DNA of 64,000 bases from Chloroflexota bacterium (GCA_016235425.1 JACRLC010000006.1:59399-123398); one strand, 5' to 3'; counted from the first letter of the stretch, positions 17,443 through 29,009 are shown. Translations and numbers: made by a program. Notes: generated by a model from the sequence alone, not told the origin.

Positions 17443-19023
17443 TTAATGCGCCACCATTAATCCATACTCCATCGAATCCGCCAGCGCGCGCCAACTGGCT
17501 TCGATGATGTTGGTGCTCGCGCCGACGGTGCTCCAGCGGGCCGTGCTGTTGCGCGTGTCAATCAACACGCGCGTGATGGCTCCTGTGCCGTGGTCTGAAT
17601 CCAGGATGCGGACCTTGTAATCGGACAGATGGAAGTTTGCGAGCTGCGGATAATATCCAACCAGCGCTTTTCGCAAGGCATTGTCCATTGCATTGACGGG
17701 ACCATTCCCTTCGGCGGCAGTGTGGAGCAGTTCGCCCTGCACGCGGACTTTGACCATTGCCTCTGCAAAAATGCCGCGTCCCTGGCGATGCTCGACGTTG
17801 ACGAAAAAGTCCACGAGTTCAAAGGGCGGTTTGTAGCCGTATTCCTGCCGCTTCAACATCATCGCAACGGACGCTTCCGCCGCTTCAAAAGAGAAGCCGC
17901 GCGATTCAAGTTCCTTGATGTCGTTGAGAACAGGCAGGACTTCCTCGCCTTCCACTTCCACGCCGTGCTCTTCGGCTTTGCTCAACAAGTTGCCGCGGCC
18001 AGAGAGATCCGAGACAACCACGCGCATTTTGTTGCCAACGACTTCGGGGGCAACGTGTTGATACGACTGCGCCGAGCGTCTCATCGCGGCGACATGCACG
18101 CCGCCTTTGTGTGCGAACGCAGACTTGCCGACAAACGGCAAATGTTCGTCGGGTGTGATGTTGGCAACTTCGGCAACGAAATGTGAAAGATCATAAAGAT
18201 GACTGATCCTGCCCTGAGGCAGGCATTGATATCCCATCTTGAGTTCAAGGTCGGCCATGATGGAAATCAGGTTGGCGTTGCCGCAGCGTTCGCCGACTCC
18301 GTTGATCGTGCCCTGCACTTGAATCGCGCCTTCACGGACTGCGGTCAACGAATTGACCACGGCGCACTCGGAGTCGTTATGAGTGTGGATTCCGAATGGG
18401 TGCGCGAGAGCAGGCTTGAGGCCTGGATTGAGCGGCGTCGAAATCTCAGAGATGATGCGTTGTAATTCCCAGGGCAATGTCCCGCCGTTGGTGTCGCACA
18501 AAACGACCGTCTCCGCGCCGCCGCGAATCGCGGCTTTCAACGTTTCGAGCGCGTAGGATGAGTCCGCTTTGTAACCGTCGAAGAAATGTTCGGCGTCGTA
18601 GATTACGCGTTTGCCATTGGCCTTGAGATACGCCACCGATTGCTCGATGATGCGCAGGTTGTCTTCGAGTGTTGTCAGCAACACATCGGTGACGTGAAGT
18701 TTCCACGTCTTGCCGAAGATGGTGCAGACGGGCGTGTGCGAATCGAGCAGCGCCTTGATGTTGGCGTCGTCTTCAGGCCCGCCTTTGACGCGGCAGGTTG
18801 AACCGAACGCGGTGATGAGCGCGTTCTTCCATTGCATGTCGCGGGCGCGCTCGAAGAATTCGACGTCCTTCGGGTTCGAGCCGGGCCAGCCGCCTTCGAT
18901 GAAGGCCACGCCGATGTCGTCGAGCCGTTGCGCTACGCGGACTTTGTCGTTGGCCGACAGCGTGAAGCCTTCGGATTGCGTGCCGTCGCGCAGGGTGGTG
19001 TCGTAGATTTGGATGAAGGTCAT
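17443..19023 (-). CDS. cimA: (R)-citramalate synthase
   Basis: Condenses pyruvate and acetyl-CoA to citramalate, a threonine-independent route to 2-oxobutyrate and isoleucine. 526 aa, the usual length of the CimA branch with a C-terminal LeuA allosteric domain. IQIYDTTLRDGTQSEGFTLS, EGGWPGSNPKD, LCDTNGGTLPWE, FGIHTHNDSECAVVNSL and VQGTINGVGERCGNANL identify CimA rather than LeuA. The C-terminus (PLGVNG-like YPQLANFHLSDYKVRILD) is the regulatory domain. Lies between leuD and leuB. Confidence 0.95.
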   Translation of the reverse strand: MTFIQIYDTTLRDGTQSEGFTLSANDKVRVAQRLDDIGVAFIEGGWPGSNPKDVEFFERARDMQWKNALITAFGSTCRVKGGPEDDANIKALLDSHTPVCTIFGKTWKLHVTDVLLTTLEDNLRIIEQSVAYLKANGKRVIYDAEHFFDGYKADSSYALETLKAAIRGGAETVVLCDTNGGTLPWELQRIISEISTPLNPGLKPALAHPFGIHTHNDSECAVVNSLTAVREGAIQVQGTINGVGERCGNANLISIMADLELKMGYQCLPQGRISHLYDLSHFVAEVANITPDEHLPFVGKSAFAHKGGVHVAAMRRSAQSYQHVAPEVVGNKMRVVVSDLSGRGNLLSKAEEHGVEVEGEEVLPVLNDIKELESRGFSFEAAEASVAMMLKRQEYGYKPPFELVDFFVNVEHRQGRGIFAEAMVKVRVQGELLHTAAEGNGPVNAMDNALRKALVGYYPQLANFHLSDYKVRILDSDHGTGAITRVLIDTRNSTARWSTVGASTNIIEASWRALADSMEYGLMVAH

Positions 19024-19039
19024 GTGTTACCTATGATTT

Positions 19040-19111
19040 CAAATGCAGAAGGTAGAATGCAGAATGAAGAATTTGTATTCTGACTTCCTCATTTTGCATT
19101 CTGCATTTCAT
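19040..19111. repeat. 'GCATTCTGCATT' hairpin repeat at the leuD 3' end
   Basis: AATGCAGAAGGTAGAATGCAG facing TTTTGCATTCTGCATTTC. It provides the last codons (EMQNAK) and stop of leuD. Other copies: 34210, 42705, 43268. Confidence 0.8.
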
Positions 19112-19676
19112 ATTCAGCGATCTCTTTCTCAAATTCCATGATATAGCCGAGTTCGTCCACGCCGTTGAGCAAACAGGTTTTGTTGAATGGGTCAATCGGG
19201 AAGGTGACCGAGCCATGCGGGAATGAAAGCGTTTGCGAGGCAAGGTCAACGGTGAGTTCGGCGGAGGGGACTTCTTCGATGAGGTCGAACAACATCTTGT
19301 GAGTGGCTTCGTCCACGATGACGGGGATGAGTCCGTTCTTGAGCGAGTTGTTGCGGAAGATGTCCGCAAAGGATGTGGAGATGACCGCGCGGAATCCGTA
19401 ACTGGTGAGCGCCCACGGCGCATGTTCACGGCTCGAACCGCACCCGAAGTTGTCACCAGCTAATAGAATTTGTGCGCCTTTTGAGTTGGACTGGTTGAGG
19501 ATGAAGTCCGCTTTAGGCGTGCCATCGTCGTTGTAGCGCCAGTTGAAGAAGAGCGCATCGGCGAGACCGTTTTTGTCGGTCACCTTGAGGAAGCGCGCAG
19601 GGATGATTTGGTCGGTGTCAATGTCGTTGACGGGGAGGGGCATGACACGAGAGGTGAGTGTTGTGAAGTGAGCCAT
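19089..19676 (-). CDS. leuD: 3-isopropylmalate dehydratase small subunit
   Basis: Swivel-domain partner of LeuC. 195 aa. DTDQIIPARFLK (~residue 20) and NFGCGSSREHAPWAL (~76) are diagnostic. It lies downstream of leuC, beyond a large inverted repeat and a 19-bp hairpin. The last residues come from the repeat at 19040-19111. Confidence 0.96.
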   Translation of the reverse strand: MAHFTTLTSRVMPLPVNDIDTDQIIPARFLKVTDKNGLADALFFNWRYNDDGTPKADFILNQSNSKGAQILLAGDNFGCGSSREHAPWALTSYGFRAVISTSFADIFRNNSLKNGLIPVIVDEATHKMLFDLIEEVPSAELTVDLASQTLSFPHGSVTFPIDPFNKTCLLNGVDELGYIMEFEKEIAEYEMQNAK

Positions 19677-19724
19677 AAATGATTTCCGATTTTCGATTGA
19701 CGATTTACGATTGGCAGTTGCAAC

Positions 19725-19852
19725 CGCTGGTTGAGTAGCCCCGAATGCTCTTTGAGGGGCGTATCGAAACCAGCAATGAAAAGTAAACTTGAAATTGCGA
19801 GATGTGGTCTCGATACGCCCCGACTTACACGGGGCTACTCGACCACCGTTAT
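19725..19852. repeat. Long inverted repeat between leuC and leuD
   Basis: GGTTGAGTAG-family copy: GGTTGAGTAGCCCCGAATGC facing GGGGCTACTCGACCACCG. Confidence 0.85.
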
Positions 19853-19861
19853 ACCCAGGGC

Positions 19862-19911
19862 GGTCACAAATTGCGCTTTTTTAGAAGGATGAAAGCGCAA
19901 TTTGTGACCGT
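19862..19911. repeat. 19-bp perfect hairpin
   Basis: Arms CGGTCACAAATTGCGCTTT and AAAGCGCAATTTGTGACCG around 12 nt, just after the leuC stop. On the plus strand the loop contains TTT. It could act as a processing or differential-stability element between leuC and leuD. Confidence 0.7.
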
Positions 19912-19926
19912 GGGCATTATAGAAAT

Positions 19927-21327
19927 TTAGAGAAGGGTCCTCACATCTGTAACTTTGCCAGTAATGGCAGCCGCGGCGGCAGTTAGAGGGCTGGCTAGGA
20001 ACGTCCGTCCGCCTTTGCCTTGGCGTCCTTCAAAATTGCGATTGCTTGTTGAAACACAGTATTGTCCAGGTGTAAGCACATCGGGATTCATCGCAATACA
20101 CATACTGCATCCTGCTTCGCGCCATTCCGCGCCCGCTTCCTTGAAGACTTTGTCGAGGCCTTCCTGTTCGGCCTGCTTCTTCACATCCTGCGAGCCAGGG
20201 ACAACCATGACGCGCGTGCTCTCGGAAACCTTTCGTCCCTTGAGCATGGACGCGGCGAGGCGCAAATCCGAGATGCGCGAGTTGGTGCAACTGCCGATGA
20301 AGACCACATCCACTTTTTGGCCGAGCAGGGATTGACCAGGCTGGAGGCCCATGTAGGTCAATGCTTTTTCGAAGGCGGCCTTTTGCGACGCATCGCTGAA
20401 GGATTCTGCCGCGGGGATGCGATCGGTGATTTTCATGCCCATGCCTGGGTTCGTGCCATAGGTAATCATTGGCTCCATCTCGGAGGCGTCGAGTGTGATG
20501 GATTTGTCATAGGCCGCGTCTTCGTCACTGGGCAGAGATTTCCATTTTGCAACGGCTTTGTCCCAGTCCGCGCCTTGTGGAGCGAATTCACGTCTGTGCA
20601 GATATTCGAAGGTGGCTTCATCAGGAGCAATCATGCCCGCGCGTGCGCCGCCTTCGATGGACATGTTGCAGACGGTCATGCGCTGTTCCATCGTCAGGGC
20701 GCGGATGGCTGAGCCGGTGTACTCGAAGACGTGACCTGTCCCGCCACCGACGCCGATTTTGGCAATCAGGGCGAGGATAATGTCTTTGGCAGAGACACCT
20801 TTGGCGAGAGTCCCGTCCACACGGACTTCGTAGGTCTTGGGCTTCTTTTGCAGAAGACATTGCGTGGCGAGGACATGTTCCACTTCGGAGGTTCCAATAC
20901 CGAAGGCCAGCGCACCGAAAGCGCCATGCGTGGCGGTGTGACTGTCGCCGCAGACGATGGTCATGCCGGGCTGGGTGCGTCCGAGTTCCGGGCCGATGAC
21001 GTGGACGATGCCGCGATGCGGACTGGTCATTCCGTGCAGGGTGATTCCGAATTCCGCCGCGTTGGTTTCCATCTGCTTGATTTGGACGGCGGCCAGCGCG
21101 TCCGTGATCGGGACTTCGATGGGCGTTGTCGGGATGGAATGATCCATCGTGGCGAGAGTCTTGTCGGGGCGGCGGACTTTCAATCCGCGCTGACGCAGAC
21201 CCGTGAAGGCTTGCGGCGAGGTGACTTCATGCACGAGGTGCAGGTCAATGTACAGGATGGCGGGAGAATCCGGTTGTTCTGCAACAACGTGAGATTCCCA
21301 GATTTTGTCGAAGAGGGTTTTTGGCAT
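19927..21327 (-). CDS. leuC: 3-isopropylmalate dehydratase large subunit
   Basis: [4Fe-4S] aconitase-family subunit isomerising isopropylmalate. Start at 21327 ([15 protein letters not shown]); the eight upstream residues are repeat-encoded. Cluster cysteines are in [14 protein letters not shown] (~residue 345) and [11 protein letters not shown] (~407). [33 protein letters not shown] is typical of LeuC. 466 aa, normal. Confidence 0.97.
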   Translation of the reverse strand: MPKTLFDKIWESHVVAEQPDSPAILYIDLHLVHEVTSPQAFTGLRQRGLKVRRPDKTLATMDHSIPTTPIEVPITDALAAVQIKQMETNAAEFGITLHGMTSPHRGIVHVIGPELGRTQPGMTIVCGDSHTATHGAFGALAFGIGTSEVEHVLATQCLLQKKPKTYEVRVDGTLAKGVSAKDIILALIAKIGVGGGTGHVFEYTGSAIRALTMEQRMTVCNMSIEGGARAGMIAPDEATFEYLHRREFAPQGADWDKAVAKWKSLPSDEDAAYDKSITLDASEMEPMITYGTNPGMGMKITDRIPAAESFSDASQKAAFEKALTYMGLQPGQSLLGQKVDVVFIGSCTNSRISDLRLAASMLKGRKVSESTRVMVVPGSQDVKKQAEQEGLDKVFKEAGAEWREAGCSMCIAMNPDVLTPGQYCVSTSNRNFEGRQGKGGRTFLASPLTAAAAAITGKVTDVRTLL

Positions 21328-21336
21328 AATTTTTTT

Positions 21337-21440
21337 TGAACCGCGAAGCACGCTCCCTCACCCTAACCCTCTCCCGCGGGGAGAGGGGACTCCCTTCCCC
21401 TTCGGGGGAAGGGTTGGGGATGAGGGCGAATTGCGGCCTT
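21337..21440. repeat. Composite repeat upstream of leuC
   Basis: An AACCGCGAAGCACG half-element interrupted by a full 'CCCTCACCC...GATGAGGG' palindrome (21352-21426), then GGCCTTCGCGGTT, as if one repeat inserted into the other. Confidence 0.75.
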
Positions 21441-21454
21441 CGCGGTTAATGGGT

Positions 21455-21613
21455 TTAGCTTTCAGCGGCGTCTTCTTCATCCACAACGGAATCAGCACGC
21501 AGGGCGGAATAGAGTCCGCTTGTATCCCAGCCAGAGGGAATGGTTTGCGGTTCGGGAAACGGGTTGTATGCTGAGGTTTGGACAGTGTCCCGATTTTCAT
21601 TTTCAGTGGTCAT
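21455..21613 (-). CDS. 52-aa acidic small protein inside the leu operon
   Basis: Starts at 21613 with an excellent Shine-Dalgarno (AAAAGGAGAAAACC-ATG). The sequence begins MTTENENRDTVQTSAYNPFP and ends DSVVDEEDAAES; it is hydrophilic with no Cys cluster. The longer open frame to 21703 only reads through the upstream repeat. Not recognised. Between leuA and leuC, co-directional, so it is probably translated from the same mRNA. Function unknown. Confidence 0.6.
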   Translation of the reverse strand: MTTENENRDTVQTSAYNPFPEPQTIPSGWDTSGLYSALRADSVVDEEDAAES

Positions 21614-21639
21614 GGTTTTCTCCTTTTCATAAATACTCC

Positions 21640-21781
21640 GTTGGTTGAGTAGGGCGAATGCTCTTCTCGCCCGTATCGAAACCAACAAGTTACAAAAGTG
21701 CATTTGTTACAGAATTTGTTCTCAAACTGGTGGTTTCGATACGCCCCTCAAAGAGCATTCGGGGCTACTCAACCACCGAGG
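21640..21781. repeat. Long inverted repeat between leuA and the 52-aa ORF
   Basis: GGTTGAGTAG-family copy with arms GGTTGAGTAGGGCGAATGC and CGGGGCTACTCAACCACCG. Its right arm ends 2 nt before the leuA stop. Confidence 0.85.
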
Positions 21782-21782
21782 C

Positions 21783-23444
<1,662 letters not shown>

Positions 23445-23458
23445 AAGTTTCATCCTTC

Positions 23459-23531
23459 AAGAGATTAGAGAATTGGAGATTGGAGACTATCTCTCATCAA
23501 TACCTAATTCTCTAATCTCTAGTTCTCCAGC
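23459..23531. repeat. 'AATTAGAGAATTGG' inverted repeat
   Basis: GAGATTAGAGAATTGGAGATTG facing CTAATTCTCTAATCTCTAGTTC between ilvC and leuA. Confidence 0.7.
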
Positions 23532-23541
23532 CTCTGCTCTT

Positions 23542-24594
23542 TTACTTTTTCCAATTCTCCGGCCTCAACGACCTCACCGCCGCGCCCGCGCGCCACATTT
23601 CAGAGTCACGGAAATAACCAAGTTCCTTTTCAAGCTGTTCACGATAATCTGCGCGGCTGTTGGCTTCGAGAGTGATGCGAGCCTCGTTGCCGCTCTTCAC
23701 CGACTTATAGAGTTCTTCAAACACAGGAGCGACCGCATCGCGGAAACGCGGGTGCCAGTCGAGCGCGCCACGTTGGGCGGTGGTGGAGCAGTTGGCGTAC
23801 ATGAAGTCCATGCCGTTCTCGCCAACAAGACGAATGAGCGACTGGGTCAATTCTTCGACCGTTTCGTTGAAGGCCTCAGATGGGGAATGTCCATTCTTGC
23901 GAAGCACGTTGTATTGCGCTTCCATCACGCCAGAGAGTGCGCCAATCAAAATGCCGCGTTCGCCAGTCAGGTCACTGTAGACTTCATTCTTGAATGTGGT
24001 CGGGAAGAGATAGCCCGCGCCGATGGCGATGCCGAGAGCAATCGCGCGTTCGCTGGCTTTGCCTGTGAAATCCTGATGAACGGCATAACTGGCGTTGATT
24101 CCGCTTCCCGCGAGGAAATTGCGGCGGACGCTGGTTCCCGAACCCTTCGGCGCGACGAGGGCCACGTCCACGTGCGGAGGAGGAACCACACCTGTGTCAT
24201 CCTTGAATGTGACAGAGAAGCCGTGCGAAAAGTACAGCATGTCACCTTCATTGAGACATTCGACAATCTTCGGCCACTGCGAGCGCTGGCCCGCGTCCGA
24301 GAGCAGGTATTGAACGACTGTGCCGCGTTCCGCGGCTTCTTCCACTGAGAACAATGTCTCGCCCGGAACCCAGCCGTCGGCAACAGCCCTATCCCAATTT
24401 TTCGTGCCCTGGCGCTGACCGACAATCACTTTGATTCCGTTGTCGCGCATGTTCATCGCCTGCGCGGGGCCTTGAACGCCATAACCCAAAACCGCGACGA
24501 CTTCATTCTTCAACACTTCACGCGCCTTCTCGAGCGGGAATTCATCGCGGGTAACGACTTCTTCTTCCGTGCCGCCGAAATTGATTTTTGCCAT
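23542..24594 (-). CDS. ilvC: Ketol-acid reductoisomerase, fungal Ilv5-like branch
   Basis: Isomerises and reduces acetolactate / acetohydroxybutyrate. 350 aa. VLGYGVQGPAQAMNMRDNG is the dinucleotide fold, with specificity loop VGQRQGTKNWDRA. The string YLLSDAGQRSQWPKI, LYFSHGFSVTFKD, DVALVAPKGSGTSVRRNFL, GHSPSEAFNETVEELTQSLI and CSTTAQRGALDW reads like the yeast-mitochondrial / Bacteroidetes form rather than the ordinary ~330-aa bacterial class I enzyme. The domain is complete and neighbours are normal. Between ilvN and leuA. Confidence 0.95.
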   Translation of the reverse strand: MAKINFGGTEEEVVTRDEFPLEKAREVLKNEVVAVLGYGVQGPAQAMNMRDNGIKVIVGQRQGTKNWDRAVADGWVPGETLFSVEEAAERGTVVQYLLSDAGQRSQWPKIVECLNEGDMLYFSHGFSVTFKDDTGVVPPPHVDVALVAPKGSGTSVRRNFLAGSGINASYAVHQDFTGKASERAIALGIAIGAGYLFPTTFKNEVYSDLTGERGILIGALSGVMEAQYNVLRKNGHSPSEAFNETVEELTQSLIRLVGENGMDFMYANCSTTAQRGALDWHPRFRDAVAPVFEELYKSVKSGNEARITLEANSRADYREQLEKELGYFRDSEMWRAGAAVRSLRPENWKK

Positions 24595-24629
24595 GATTAC
24601 TGGTCTCCTTAATAATTTTTTATGTTATC

Positions 24630-24682
24630 AGTGGTCTCGATGCGCCCCGAAAAATATGGGGCTACTCGGCCATCAGAGTTTT
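24630..24682. repeat. Short GGTTGAGTAG-family fragment
   Basis: Only the right arm is present: GTGGTCTCGATGCGCCCCG and GGGGCTACTCGGCCATCAG. Confidence 0.65.
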
Positions 24683-24737
24683 TCACGAATTACGCAACAC
24701 GTTTTCATCCTTCATCCTTCCTAGTTCATCCTTTCCC

Positions 24738-25298
24738 TCACGGCGCCATCTCTGCGACGGCGTAATCGTCCTCATAGTTGTAATCGTCCATGCCGGGCAT
24801 ACGGCGGATACCAGAGTTCGCACCGCGCGTCATTGCGATCTGGCCGGTCCGCACCATTTCCACGATTCCAAGCGGGCGGAGCAATTCCACCATGCCCTCG
24901 ATTTTTTCCTCGGTACCGGTAGCTTCCACAATAACGGAATCAGCCGCCACGTCCACGATGCGGGCGCGAAAGATGGCCGCCAGGTTGTTGACCTCGCCGC
25001 GCTTCTCAGGTCCAACCCTCACTTTGATGAGCGCCAAGTCGCGCGTCACGGACGGCTGGTGGGTGACATCATGCACGTCAATCACGTTGACCAGTTTGTA
25101 CAGGTTGGCTTCAATCTTGTGCGCGTCCATGTCGCCGTTGGGGCAGTCCACCACGACCGTCATGCGTGACACTTCGGGATTCTCGGTGCGGCCCACGGCC
25201 AGCGATTCGATGTTGAAGTTGCGGCGGCGAAATAACGAAGCCACTCGGTTCAACACGCCGGGTTTGTTTTCAACTAATGCGATGAATGTGTAATTCAT
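24738..25298 (-). CDS. ilvN: Acetolactate synthase small (regulatory) subunit
   Basis: Valine-sensing ACT-domain subunit partnering IlvB. Start at 25298 (MNYTFIALVENKPGVLNRVASLFRRR), with GGAG 6 nt upstream. First ACT domain residues ~1-75 (NIESLAVGRTENPEVSRMTVVV), second domain beyond ~85. 186 aa, slightly longer than the family mean with an acidic tail. Downstream of ilvB. Confidence 0.95.
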   Translation of the reverse strand: MNYTFIALVENKPGVLNRVASLFRRRNFNIESLAVGRTENPEVSRMTVVVDCPNGDMDAHKIEANLYKLVNVIDVHDVTHQPSVTRDLALIKVRVGPEKRGEVNNLAAIFRARIVDVAADSVIVEATGTEEKIEGMVELLRPLGIVEMVRTGQIAMTRGANSGIRRMPGMDDYNYEDDYAVAEMAP

Positions 25299-25312
25299 TT
25301 GATACTCCATTT

Positions 25313-25388
25313 GCCCTCATCCCCAACCCTTCCCCCGAAAGGGGAAGGGAGTCCCCTCTCCCTTCGGGAGAGGGTTAGGGTGAGGGAA
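25313..25388. repeat. 'CCCTCATCCCC...GGTGAGGG' palindrome
   Basis: Full intergenic copy between ilvB and ilvN with two internal hairpins (CCTTCCCC/GGGGAAGG and CCCCTCTCCC/GGGAGAGGG). Confidence 0.85.
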
Positions 25389-25392
25389 TTCC

Positions 25393-27084
25393 TTATTTTT
25401 CGGCCCTCGCAGGCCTCTGCAACATCTGGTCCAGCGACGCGCCTGCGGGAACCATTGGGTAGACCGCGTCTTCGCGCTCCACGCGGAATTCCAGCACCAC
25501 GGGGCCGGGAGTCTTGCGCGCCCATTGAATGGCTTCGTTCACATCTTCAGGTCTGGTCACCCGCCTTGCAGGGACGCCATGTGCTTCGGCAACCTTCACA
25601 AAGTCAGGCGTAAGCATGTTCACGGCGGAGTAGCGTTTCTCGAAGAAGAACTCCTGCCATTGGCGCACCATGCCGAGGAAGTTGTTGTTCATGATGGCGA
25701 CTTTCACGTTCGCGCCTTCCTGAACGGCGGTGGTCAATTCGGCCTGTGTCATTTGGAAGCCGCCGTCACCTGCAACCGCCCAAATCTCCTGGTCTTTATT
25801 TGCGAACCACGCGCCAATCGCGGACGGTAAGCCAAAGCCCATCGTCCCGGCGCCGCCTGAGGTAATCCAGCGGTTTGGCTTTTCCTGGGCGTAATACTGC
25901 GCCGTCCACATTTGGTGCTGACCGACGTCAGTGGTGATGATGGCTCCTCCACCCGTAGCCTCCCAAAGGTCATGGATAAGATGCGGAACGTAAAGTTTGC
26001 CATCGTTCGGCCAGTTCATGATCGAGCGCGTGTCGGCTTCGGATTTCCATTCGTTGATTTGATTCTTCCATTCCTCGTGGTCATACTCGTCCACCATCGG
26101 GATGAGATCGGACAACACGTTTTTCAAATCGCCGACGAGAGGCACATCCACGTGTACGTTCTTGTGGACTTCCGACGGGTCAATCTCAACGTGAATCTTT
26201 TTCGCTTTGGGAGCATAAGTTTTCAGGTTGCCCGTCACGCGGTCGTCGAAGCGCATGCCGAGGGCCAGGATCAAATCGGCATTCTGGATTGCGAGGTTAG
26301 TGTGGACTTCGCCGTGCATACCCATCATGCCGAGACTCAGCTCATGCGACGCAGGGAACGCGCCGAGTCCAAGCAGGGTGCTCGCAACGGGTGTCTGGGT
26401 TTTTACCGCGAAATGAGTCAACGTCTCTTCCGCGCCAGAGACCAGCACACCGTGACCCGCGAGAATGACTGGGCGTTTGGCCTTCTCAATTAAACGGACA
26501 GCCTGCTCGAGGTCCGCTTGAGGCGCACGGGCGCGGGGTTGGTATCCAGGCAGTTTCACATCATCGGGATAAGCGAATTCGGCCTGTTCCACCTGCGCGT
26601 TCTTGCAGATGTCAATCAACACGGGGCCTGGACGCCCGCTGCGTGCAATGTAAAACGCTTCCGTCACAACTTCCGCAATCTCGTCGGCGCGAGTCACAAG
26701 ATAGTTGTGCTTCGTGATGGGCAGGGTAATGCCCGTCACGTCTGTTTCCTGAAAGGCATCGCCGCCAATCAAATGCGCCGCGACCTGTCCCGTGATGAAA
26801 ACGACTGGCGACGAATCCATCATCGCGGTTGCAATGCCCGTGACAAGATTCGTCGCGCCCGGGCCGGAGGTCGCCATCGCGACGCCAACTTTTCCAGAAG
26901 CGCGCGCGTATCCATCGGCCATGTGAGCCGCGCCCTGTTCATGCCGTACCAGCACATGATGGACGGGATACATCAACATCGCGTCGTAGATCGGCATGTT
27001 CGCCCCGCCTGGATAACCGAAGACAACTTCCACGCCTTCGCGCACCACGCACTCCCACAAAATTTCTGCACCTGTTTTTTTCAT
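25393..27084 (-). CDS. ilvB: Acetolactate synthase large (catalytic) subunit
   Basis: ThDP/FAD enzyme. 563 aa. The catalytic Glu is in VLVRHEQGAAHMADGYARASG (~residue 48). TSGPGATNLVTGIATAMMDSSP and the ThDP-binding AVAGDGGFQMTQAEL...AIMNNNFLGMVRQWQ (~430-470) are present. Second gene of the BCAA operon. Confidence 0.97.
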   Translation of the reverse strand: MKKTGAEILWECVVREGVEVVFGYPGGANMPIYDAMLMYPVHHVLVRHEQGAAHMADGYARASGKVGVAMATSGPGATNLVTGIATAMMDSSPVVFITGQVAAHLIGGDAFQETDVTGITLPITKHNYLVTRADEIAEVVTEAFYIARSGRPGPVLIDICKNAQVEQAEFAYPDDVKLPGYQPRARAPQADLEQAVRLIEKAKRPVILAGHGVLVSGAEETLTHFAVKTQTPVASTLLGLGAFPASHELSLGMMGMHGEVHTNLAIQNADLILALGMRFDDRVTGNLKTYAPKAKKIHVEIDPSEVHKNVHVDVPLVGDLKNVLSDLIPMVDEYDHEEWKNQINEWKSEADTRSIMNWPNDGKLYVPHLIHDLWEATGGGAIITTDVGQHQMWTAQYYAQEKPNRWITSGGAGTMGFGLPSAIGAWFANKDQEIWAVAGDGGFQMTQAELTTAVQEGANVKVAIMNNNFLGMVRQWQEFFFEKRYSAVNMLTPDFVKVAEAHGVPARRVTRPEDVNEAIQWARKTPGPVVLEFRVEREDAVYPMVPAGASLDQMLQRPARAEK

Positions 27085-27096
27085 AATTTCTCCTTT

Positions 27097-27222
27097 ATGT
27101 CGTTGCGAGGAGGGTGTTCTTCCCGACGAAGCAATCTCCTTTTAGACAGCGGAATCTCCTCGATTGGATTTTTCCGTTTCGCCGGGGATTGCTTCGTCGC
27201 TTCGCTCCTCGCAACGACATCA
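27097..27222. repeat. 'GTTGCGAGGAG-ACGAAGCAATC' inverted repeat
   Basis: CGTTGCGAGGAG...CGACGAAGCAATCTCC faces GGGGATTGCTTCGTCGCTTC...CTCGCAACGAC. A related fragment lies in the FGE lipoprotein gene at 61361-61396. Confidence 0.8.
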
Positions 27223-28887
27223 ACTCATTAGAATTGCGCCCGTATCCGCGCTCGTTACAAAATATGAATATCGTTTCAACCATTTGCTCCGGACTTTGGA
27301 TTTAAACGGCGGCAATTCATTCAGCCTTTGACGAAGTTCCGCCTCGCTCAAACGGACCTCGAGCCTGCGTTCCGTTAAATCAATTTCGATGATGTCCCCG
27401 GCCTTGAGCGCGCCAATCGGCCCGCCCGCGGCCGCTTCCGGTGAAACGTGACCGATGCACGCGCCGCGCGTCCCGCCGCTGAAACGACCGTCCGTGATGA
27501 GCGCAACTTTGTCGCCAAGCCCCTGTCCCATGATGGCGGACGTGGGCGAGAGCATTTCCTGCATCCCCGGCCCGCCCTTCGGCCCTTCATAGCGGACAAC
27601 GACCACATCGCCAGCCTTGACTTCATTCGCCAAAATGCCAGCCAGAGCCTCATCCTGCGATTCGTAAATCCGCGCGGGGCCGCTGAACTTCATCATCGCC
27701 GCGCTCACACCGCCCACTTTAACGACTGCGCCATTGGGAGCAAGATTGCCAAACAAAATGGACAACCCGCCGCGCTTCGAATGTGCATTTTCATAACAAC
27801 GGATGATTTCCTCATCTTTGATGTCACAACCTTTGATGGATTCTCCCAATGTCGTGCCGCTGACCGTTAGTCGGTCGAAGTGCAACATGCCCGTTCCCCG
27901 CTGGACTTCGTTCAAAATCGCGGGAATGCCCCCCGCGCGATGGATATCTTCCATGTGCCACTTGCCCGCAGGCGAGACTTTGCAGATGTGCGGCACTTTG
28001 TCAGCTACGGAATTGATTCGAGACAGCGGATAGTCCACGTTCGCTTCGTTCGCCAATGCCAGCGTGTGCAATACCGTGTTCGACGAGCCGCCCATCGCCA
28101 TGTCCAATGCGAAGGCGTCATCAATCGCTTCGGCGGTCACAATGTCACGCGGCTTGATATCGCGCTCAATCAACGTCATGATTTGCGCCGCGGCTCTGCG
28201 CGCCAAATCTTCGCGTTCCTGTGTCTTCGCCAGCGCGGAACCGTTGAACGGCAACGCCATACCTAGCACTTCCATGAGGCAGTTCATCGAATTGGCAGTG
28301 AACATGCCCGAGCACGAACCGCACGATGGACACGCAAATTTTTCCAAAACAGACAAACGTTTCTCGTCAATCTTCCCCGCTGAAAATGCCCCCACACCCT
28401 CGAACACTGAAATCAAGTCAATCGCTTCGCCATCGGGAGTCCGCCCTGCGGCCATTGGCCCGCCGGAGACGAAGATGGTCGGGATGTTCACGCGCATGGC
28501 CGCAAGCAGCATCCCAGGCACGATCTTGTCGCAGTTGGGGATGCAGACCATCGCGTCAAACCGATGGGCCTCGATCATCGTTTCAACGGAATCAGCTATC
28601 AGTTCCCGCGAAGGAAGCGAGTACTTCATCCCCATGTGACCCATCGCGATTCCATCGTCCACACCAATGGTGTTGAACTCAAACGGCACGCCGCCTGCCG
28701 CGCGTACTGCCTCTTTCACCAACTTGCCAAATTCCTGCAAGTGGACGTGGCCTGGAACAACATCAACGTAGGAATTGACAATTGCAACAAACGGCTTCTC
28801 GAAGTCACCATCCTGTAACCCCGTGGCGCGCAACAGCGCGCGGTGTGGTGCTTTGTCGTACCCTTTCTTGACAGTATCAGATCTCAT
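27220..28887 (-). CDS. ilvD: Dihydroxy-acid dehydratase
   Basis: Fe-S dehydratase for Ile/Val. 555 aa. [60 protein letters not shown] (~residues 188-211), [27 protein letters not shown]. First structural gene of the operon behind the leader peptide at 29034-29141. Confidence 0.97.
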   Translation of the reverse strand: MRSDTVKKGYDKAPHRALLRATGLQDGDFEKPFVAIVNSYVDVVPGHVHLQEFGKLVKEAVRAAGGVPFEFNTIGVDDGIAMGHMGMKYSLPSRELIADSVETMIEAHRFDAMVCIPNCDKIVPGMLLAAMRVNIPTIFVSGGPMAAGRTPDGEAIDLISVFEGVGAFSAGKIDEKRLSVLEKFACPSCGSCSGMFTANSMNCLMEVLGMALPFNGSALAKTQEREDLARRAAAQIMTLIERDIKPRDIVTAEAIDDAFALDMAMGGSSNTVLHTLALANEANVDYPLSRINSVADKVPHICKVSPAGKWHMEDIHRAGGIPAILNEVQRGTGMLHFDRLTVSGTTLGESIKGCDIKDEEIIRCYENAHSKRGGLSILFGNLAPNGAVVKVGGVSAAMMKFSGPARIYESQDEALAGILANEVKAGDVVVVRYEGPKGGPGMQEMLSPTSAIMGQGLGDKVALITDGRFSGGTRGACIGHVSPEAAAGGPIGALKAGDIIEIDLTERRLEVRLSEAELRQRLNELPPFKSKVRSKWLKRYSYFVTSADTGAILMS

Positions 28888-28902
28888 ACGGCTCCTTTGA
28901 AG

Positions 28903-28966
28903 ATCGACGGTAGACGATAGACGGCGGACCGTGCTTACGGTCTACGGTCCGTGGTCCACGGTCCAT
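28903..28966. repeat. 'GACGGTAGACGATAG/ACGGTCCACGG' inverted repeat
   Basis: Second member of the family at 17384-17432, between the attenuator and ilvD. Confidence 0.7.
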
Positions 28967-28982
28967 TCCGGGGTAACAAAAA

Positions 28983-29009
28983 AGCCGCTCCGATGTGGTC
29001 GGAGCGGCT
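28983..29009 (-). terminator. Attenuator terminator of the BCAA operon
   Basis: Perfect 11-bp stem (AGCCGCTCCGA/TCGGAGCGGCT, 5-nt loop) with a T-run on the minus strand. Its 5' part CCGACCACA (29002-28994) can instead pair with TGTGGTTGG in the leader ORF (29070-29062; 9 bp, one G-U). Confidence 0.9.
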
